The translations under genes and the position numbers were made by a program. Below are positions 57,559 to 64,000 of a DNA stretch of 64,000 bases, piece by piece. Every line of letters begins with the position of its first letter. Positions within the stretch are counted from its first letter, which is position 1. Under the pieces are notes generated by a model, which did not search any database, was not told the origin of the DNA, and was given only the letters and a program-made list of their open reading frames with translations. Source of the stretch: Hymenoscyphus infarciens (taxonomy: Eukaryota > Ascomycota > Leotiomycetes > Helotiales > Helotiaceae). Location of the stretch: positions 1 to 64,000 of the forward strand of contig LLCB01000275.1 in assembly GCA_001414345.1 (NCBI GenBank), read 5' to 3'.

Positions 57559-57995
57559 GAGCCTATTTAGCTCGTATAAATTATTTAAATATATATATAG
57601 ATATCTAATAAGATGCTTTAATTAGTAACCTCGTATAAGTTAGTATATATCTCTCTTTATTTCTATATATATTTAAAGATTATTTAGCTTATAGTATATA
57701 TATTAGTATATATCCTAGTATATATTCTTTATAAGTAGTACTAAGTACTAAGTATTAGTATTAGATAGTAGAGATAAAAGATATATATAAACTTTTAAAG
57801 TTTTATATCTCTAGAGGTCTAAATCTTTTTTTAGTAGTATATATCCTATTTATATATATACTAAGATATACGAGGTTAAGCGAAGGATTTATATCACTTT
57901 TAAATTTATATACTAAATACTAGTATATATATATATATATTATCTTATGATTTTTAGTAGTATATATCCTAGATATATACGAGCTAAATAGGCTC
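57559..57995. mobile_element. MITE-like DNA element, about 437 bp, PIF/Harbinger-like flanks
   Basis: The left end GAGCCTATTTAGCTCGTATA has its exact reverse complement at the right end, at 57976-57995. The bases just outside are TTA on both sides, which fits the 3-bp target duplication of PIF/Harbinger-type elements. TTA is a weak match in such AT-rich DNA. The interior is non-coding. A second copy lies at 55345-55780, and a third right end at 56425-56444 is also followed by TTA. Confidence 0.65.
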
Positions 57996-58061
57996 TTAGA
58001 TATCTATTTTATAAATATAATATATAGATTTTAGAATATATTTATTAAGATATAAATCTAT

Positions 58062-58231
58062 TGTTAGTATAACTTATGGTTATAAAAGCGATGTAAAAAG
58101 AGTTGTATTATCGTTCGTGTATACCGAGTAAAGCTAGCTATAATGCCTACTTAAGTAGCCTCTAAGTAAGTGTACGTATACCTACGTATACTAATCTAAA
58201 TCGCTATTTACCTCTTGAATATATACCGATA
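58062..58231 (-). repeat. 3' LTR of copia copy B
   Basis: It begins TGTTAGTATAACTTATGG and ends ACCGATA. It matches the copy A LTRs with RIP-type substitutions and a 2-bp shorter TATATA tract. Confidence 0.85.
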
Positions 58232-61200
58232 CTAGCACTTCTTTAAAATGATAGAAGTTACTTAAAACTATTAAAAATCATATATCTGATCTAACTAATT
58301 AGAGCTCTCTATTCCCTGTTCTTAACTAATAAGGAGGCTCTATTTTAGTCTTTTATTATCTCTTATTTCGTTCTACCTACTTTATAAGGTTAATATCTAG
58401 CTTATTAGTATTAATCAACTTTTATAAGGTATTATAGCAACCCTTTTTAGTTATAGTATCTGTAGGATTACTTTTACTATTAATCTATTTAATCTTATTA
58501 ATCTCTTTTAATTTATATACTTCTTATAAGTATATAACGTTAATTATTAGTCGCTTCTCCTTAGTTATATCTAATTTAGCTATATATTTATAAATAGACT
58601 TTAAATTAGTATATGCTATAAGTAGTACCTTAAATCCTAAGATGCTTTTAAAAGTCGATTTTATTAAAGCTACGGTGTTAAATCTAGAGCTTATTATATA
58701 TAATTCTAATACTAAAATACTATAAGTAACTCTCTTATATTTAGTAGAAGACTAATATAAGATATTAGTATTATTATCTTTATTTATAAGAGTAATAACG
58801 TAACCGATTTATAACGATAAGTCCTTATTATTAGTAAATAATCTATTAGTAAAAGTATATAACTTTAAAGAAGATTTATCTAATTTAACGAATTTAAGTC
58901 CTCTTAAAGGATTGTTAATTTACTATTAAATTTACTTATTAAGAAGTAAAATATCATTATCTTAAGAATTAATAGTTTAAGTAGTATATAATAAGTCAAA
59001 AGCAGCCTTAGGCTAGGATACTATAGCTAAGTATACCTCTCTAATATATTATATAATATATTAATCTTTAGTATTAACTATATATAATATCTCTTTTATA
59101 TTAGATATCTTAGATAGAGCCTTTTATACTAAATCTAAGTATTTTACGTAATCCTAAGTAAGAGATATAAAGCCGTTATAATACTTAGTAATTAGCCCTC
59201 TATTAAATTTAATTAGATAGTTAATAGTAAGCTCTTCTCTCTTCTTAGACATAAATCTAGCTTTGTTAATAGTAAGCTCTTCTTTATTAGTAAAAGCGTT
59301 ATTAGCAAGTATAAGAGTATTATTAGTTTAAAAGCCTACTATACTAAAAGAGGTATTCAACTTTATTTACTCGTTATACTAGTATAATTTAGTATATAAA
59401 AGATAGAAGTTAAAAGTTAACTGTTCTATTATAAGCCTTATAATATAGTATTTATAGTACGTCGTAAACTAATAATTACTAGCTTCTAGAATACTATATA
59501 ATAGTCTAATTACTTTAAAGAATATATCTTCTTATTAAGGATAACTTTTAAGAGAGCGTATAAAGAATTTCTAATTTAAGTTAGTTAAAGATTATATATA
59601 TACTTATATAATATTCTAAATAAATACTTATAAACCTAGAAGTATTATAATAAGTATAAGGATTATTCTCTAGCTTACTCTCTAAATTATAAGCGCTTAA
59701 GTAAGTACTAGTAACTTTCTAGTATTATTATATACTTAGATTACTAATCTTAACTTTATAAAAGTAAGTACTATACTCTTAAATTTAATATTATCTATAA
59801 AGTATAATCTAAATATTCTAGTATTAAGAGATAACTCTTTCTAAGTAATAATCTTAAAAATACCTTAATTAGTTAATTTATTAATCTCCTTTTATTATAA
59901 TTTAATATATACTATACTATTATTAGCTATAAATACTTCGACATTATAAGGTTCGCTTAAATTAATAAGAAAAGTTCTAATATTTTTAAGAGTAATATAG
60001 TTGAAATTATCTATAAAAGTATCTAATTATTAGAATAATACTTTAAAAGACTTATTTAGAGGCCTTAGATACTTTTAGAGCTATCTACGTCCGTGCTTCT
60101 AGAGAGGTTTTAGTAAGGGTTTTAGAATATTAGTATTTTGACAGATTTATAACTAATAAAGTCGGTATTAGAGAGAAAGTGAATATTATTTAATATCTTA
60201 GTTACTTTAGTCTACTTCTTACCTACTTTATTACTTAAAAGTTCTCTCTTTTTTATAGAGTTATAGTATCGTTTTAGATAGTGCTATACTAGAAACTTCC
60301 TTAGTTACTAGTACTATTTTAGAAGTTTTAGAAGTTTTAATAAAATATAGCTTTATAACTATAGATTAAAACTTTATAGAGCTACTTAGTAGTACTATAA
60401 TATAGTTCTTATTTTCGATTTCTTAAAGGATAAAAGGTTCTATCTAAGACTTTATATACTCCCTTTATACTAAAACGTTTAAATTTAAGAGTAAGTTCTT
60501 AACTTAGTTAATTAGTCTATTTTATATATTAAGAGCTTCTTTAACTTAATAAGATATAATCTACTTTTATACTTCTTAAGTAGCTCTTTTATAGGTCTTA
60601 GATCTTATAGAAATCGGTTATAAAGGTACGTCGGTTATAGTTATTTAAGTATATACTCTATATATTAATAGAGTAGAGACTAGTCTATTTAGGCCTACTA
60701 TATCGTTGATTACTTTAAAAGCTATTTAAAGTACTGAACTTTATAAGAGATAGAGCTCTTATTTATATATAATATTATATATCTGTTGAATTAGTCTATA
60801 GTAATGTTTTACTATACTAATTGAATTATATACCTTAACTAGTATAGTTTTTATTATAGTACCTATTCTAGTAGCGGAGTATATAAAGTCCTTTCTAATA
60901 AAGTCTATTCTAGTATCTATAATAATATAATTAGAGGGTCTAAGATATATATTAATCTAATATCTTTAAAAGACCTCTTACGTAGTTATTGCTTTTATAT
61001 CTAGTAAAAAGTTACTTACTTAATACCTTATTACTTTGTCTATATAGTATAAGACTATCTACTTATTAAGAAAGAAAGTATTAATTAAAATACTATAATT
61101 AAATTTAAAGTTATTATAAAGAGTGAACTTAAATCAGCTAAGCGAACTTCTATGCTTTTAATAGTATTTATAAAATTTAGTAAGATGTTAAAGAATACCT

Positions 61201-63746
61201 TAGTTAATACAATACTTAGCTCTTTCTAGTATACGTTATAATCTTAGTACTAATAGATAGCTAAATCGCTTATAAAGACGTTAAATATTAATATCTATAA
61301 GAAATGTCAGGTACTTCTATATAAAGTTATATATAGCTTTATCCTAGAGTAGAAAAGGATGTCTAAATCGTTATATAATAGAGAACCTTTTAATCTCTGT
61401 TCCTCTCTTATTCTCTTAGATAAGTATATTTTAAAGATTATTTAAAGTAACTTTTAAGTTATCTATATTATTAATATAAAGGATAAAAGGGGTATTAGAT
61501 TATACTATATAGAATTTAGCTTTTCTAATTAGTATATTAATTATTATCAATCTTAAAGATAGAGTATATCTCTTACTAAACTAGATATTAAATTAATCTT
61601 TTATATCTTTATTAATTAAGACGCTTTTAATAAGTCTAATATACACGAGATATTAGTTATATCCTATACTTAACTTTTAAGCTGTCTTAGTATTAATTAT
61701 TATGCTAAAGAAGTTCTCTTTTATATATCTTTTAGCTATTATTATAAACACTTCCTCTATAAATTCGTATATAACGTTAGAAGTGTTATTTAGGTTATTT
61801 AGGTTTTATAGAATATATCTATTAATAGCGTGTCTTTATATTAAACTTATTAAATTCGTAGTAAGTTGTTTAGTATTTAAATTATTAATAAATCCTATAA
61901 AAGTAATATTATAATAGATAACTTCTTTGTCTAAACTAGTGTCTAATAAGTAACTATCTTCTTTTAATAGAGTAATAGTATAAAGTGTCTCTAATATCTC
62001 TTCCTCCTAGGTACTCTAAGTATATGCTATATTTATATTATATACCTTTCTAGTATACTTGTCTCGCTTACCTTTAAAGTGTCTAGAATTCTTATTAGTC
62101 TATTTAGTAAAGTAATAGTCCTACTCTTCTTAACTATGATTCTAAGATAAATAGTCGTCCTTTCTATATATATAATATATCCTCTTCTTTTTATATTAAT
62201 CTATATTACTAAATTTATTTATACTATATTATCCGCTCTTATAAAAGTGCTTCTTAGTTATTATAGTTTCGTTTATAACTATCTCTAGGTAGACTTTTAT
62301 ATAGAATCGGATCGAACTTTATAGAAGGGTAATAGTATTAGAAATCGAAGAGTCTTAGAGTAAGGTTAATATTATAATAGTATAATCTAGGACCTTTTTA
62401 TATACTAAAATTAGCTTATTTAAAAACTAACTATTAGTACGAAAATTAGTAAAGAGGGAAAATCTTAGTAAATTAAGTCTTAATAATATATTTTTAAAAA
62501 AGCTTAATATTAATACTCTAGATACTTATATTATCTCTTATAAATTAATATTATTCTACTTAGATAATTAGCTTCTTTTATAAAGTTTATCTTCGAAGTA
62601 TTATTATATAAATATAGATAAAACTTTAAAAGATTAATTAATATTTTTATTAAAAAGTATAGTATAGAAGTAATTTAAAGTATTACCTTTTAACATAGTT
62701 AGAAAGATAAGAGAGTAAATTACTAATAATACCTTACTTCTCTTATATATGTCTTTAAATATTATAACTTTAATTATAAAATTATCTTCTTTTCTACTAT
62801 ACTTTTAATTATCTTTATATACTTTTATAAGAGTGTCTAATATATAAGAGTAGTCTTAACTCTTTTAAGAATTTCGTAAAGTTAACTCTAGTTTAAAATA
62901 TACTATATTTATTTATACTAGTAGTCTTTTACTAGGATTATTCTATCACTGATTATGTTCTAGATACTTAGAGGTATCGTTAAAATCATTACTACTAGTA
63001 TCTTTACTAAATTAATAGAATATAAAGAAGGAGGTCTAGTCGTCTTTTAGTAGACCTAAAGGTTAGATTAGAGGTTATACTAGATTACTTAGGTCTTTCC
63101 TTTTAGTTAGTAGGATTAAAGTCGTTAAAAGTGTCGGTTATTATATTAGTTATTATTATTATTATTATATAATAGATACTTATAAAGCTTCGTCTCTAGC
63201 CTTTATCTTAGATTAGGTGTTTCAAGTAATATTTTTAGCTAGAGGTTATTATTATAGAGGTTATAGTTATTATTACTATAGCTTTTATTATCTTTTAGTA
63301 TATTCTAGTATATATTTATAACAAGATCTAAAGACTCTACTACTAGTGTCTCTTTCTAATACTATAGCTTTTAATTCTTTATCTAACTACTTAGTTTAGT
63401 TAACCTTAGTAGCAGTGTTATATAGTACCTAAGATATAAGTATTTTATATCTATTCGTTTTAACCTATATACCTCTTCTTTAAAGCGTCTATTATAACTT
63501 AGTATTCGTAGATTAGTAGATCTTAGTAAATTTATCTTAATCCTATCCTTCGAAGTCTACCTAAAATTTGTTCTAAAGAAGAAGGTCTTTATTCTCTCTT
63601 TTAGTATACTCTTCTTCTCTTTTAGTAGTAAAAATCGTCTCTTCTATCTATATTAACTTTGGCTTTAATACTAGCTTTAGAGCCTATTTTAGTGTCGAAG
63701 TTAAAGCTTCTAAAGTCGTCGGAATCGGTGTCGGTGTGTCTGTTAT

Positions 63747-63790
63747 ATTATAGATATTATAGATATTATAGATATTATAGATATTATAGA
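63747..63790. repeat. 9-bp tandem repeat (ATTATAGAT)n inside copia copy B
   Basis: About five tandem units. The equivalent site in copy A (about 31968-31997) has about three, so copy number has changed since the two insertions diverged. Confidence 0.7.
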
Positions 63791-63925
63791 TTTTATAGAT
63801 AAATTTAGATATTATTAAAAGTCTGTTTATTCTTTACTTAGTAGATAAAAGAGAATTCGAGTTTCGGGTAAATAAGTGTCTCGGAGAGTATAAATTATCT
63901 CGAGAGATAATAGAAGGTTAGTATA

Positions 63926-64000
63926 ACGGCACGAAATACACACTACAGGAGAAGAGGCATATGGGAGTGCGTTCGAGACTGAATAACGTGAGTAGATACT
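63926..64000. other. Window end: ordinary-composition sequence beyond copia copy B
   Basis: 75 bp with a sudden return of C and G (gcacgaaatacacactacag onward). It is too short to identify. Confidence 0.4.

Larger units (their letters stand above)
55159..58061. other. AT-rich RIP-like block with MITE-like repeats
   Basis: About 2.9 kb with extreme AT content and no coding frame. It contains at least two related 430-440 bp elements (listed separately) and a third right end near 56425-56444, plus long TA-type microsatellites. Confidence 0.55.
58062..63925 (-). mobile_element. Second copy of the Ty1/copia element (copy B), truncated, RIP-inactivated
   Basis: The sequence parallels copy A almost throughout, starting with the 3' LTR (58062-58231, 170 bp). 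The same minus-strand RNase H and RT regions are found at equivalent positions, about 58.4-58.7 and 59.5-59.8 kb. Differences are mostly C-to-T and G-to-A, with copy B on balance more AT-shifted. Homology with copy A ends at about 63925, where unrelated ordinary-composition sequence begins. About 200 bp of the 5' leader and the 5' LTR expected from copy A are missing. Copy B is therefore truncated, or its 5' end was lost in a rearrangement. Copies A and B have the same orientation, 31.8 kb apart. Confidence 0.85.

Noticed and set aside
55159..63925. Centromere or mitochondrial DNA as explanation for the AT-rich DNA
   Set aside because: RT/RNase H ghosts with stop codons at Gln/Arg/Trp sites, LTRs and MITE ends show RIP-altered transposons. 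No mitochondrial genes were seen.

Overview
The window is nuclear DNA of a filamentous ascomycete (Pezizomycotina). The evidence is short introns (mostly 40-95 nt, GTRNGT...YAG, often with a CTAAC-like branch site), CT-rich leaders, and fungal protein families: a Lam-type GRAM/VASt protein, a PA-TM-RING ligase, secreted lysophospholipase, rhamnogalacturonan acetylesterase and bZIP-DUF3425. A leotiomycete (Helotiales-like) source is my guess and is not proven. The genome is two-speed. Gene-bearing blocks of ordinary composition alternate with blocks of extreme A+T and TpA content. In those blocks former CAA/CAG/CGA/TGG codons read as stops, which is the signature of repeat-induced point mutation (RIP).

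Layout. 1-5 kb: a mucin-like single-pass surface protein, a small single-pass membrane protein and an inositol monophosphatase. 5-9 kb: a long non-coding stretch, then a 919-bp element with 22/23-matching terminal inverted repeats and a perfect 8-bp target duplication (hAT hallmarks), inserted in the 3' part of a bZIP-DUF3425 gene. 9.3-12.7 kb: an NmrA-like gene with a broken frame, a multi-pass membrane protein, and a lectin-like pseudogene cut off by an AT-rich block. 13.9-25.2 kb: lysophospholipase, a 1255-aa sterol-transfer-type GRAM/VASt protein, and a 592-aa protein of unknown function. 25.6-35.6 kb: RIP-ravaged DNA containing a complete Ty1/copia element (172-bp LTRs, TSD TCAAC, minus orientation). 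It sits between two arms of an inverted repeat, and next to it lies the relic of a CPS/KS-type diterpene synthase. 36.5-54.9 kb: PA-TM-RING E3 ligase, aquaporin, secreted NMT1/THI5-like protein, a five-exon DUF427 protein with an 11-nt exon, Nse1 of the SMC5/6 complex, a membrane-anchored neutral ceramidase with a probable GC-AG intron, rhamnogalacturonan acetylesterase, a decayed medium-chain dehydrogenase and an alpha/beta hydrolase. 55-64 kb: AT-rich DNA with about 437-bp MITE-like elements (terminal inverted repeats, TTA flanks) and a second, truncated copy of the same copia element.

The genes form no single pathway. Several could act at the cell surface or on plant material (lysophospholipase, rhamnogalacturonan acetylesterase, esterase, lectin relic, secreted binding protein). 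Two or more act in lipid handling (GRAM/VASt protein, ceramidase, lysophospholipase, inositol phosphatase). Genes bordering the AT-rich blocks are repeatedly damaged (bZIP, lectin, diterpene synthase), while genes further away are intact; the NmrA-like gene and the dehydrogenase are damaged without touching a block. I found no convincing new molecular system. The most rewarding items are the dated insertion of the hAT-like element, the diterpene-synthase relic, the nested inverted-repeat/copia structure, and the splicing oddities. All intron calls were made by eye from splice sites plus reading-frame continuity.
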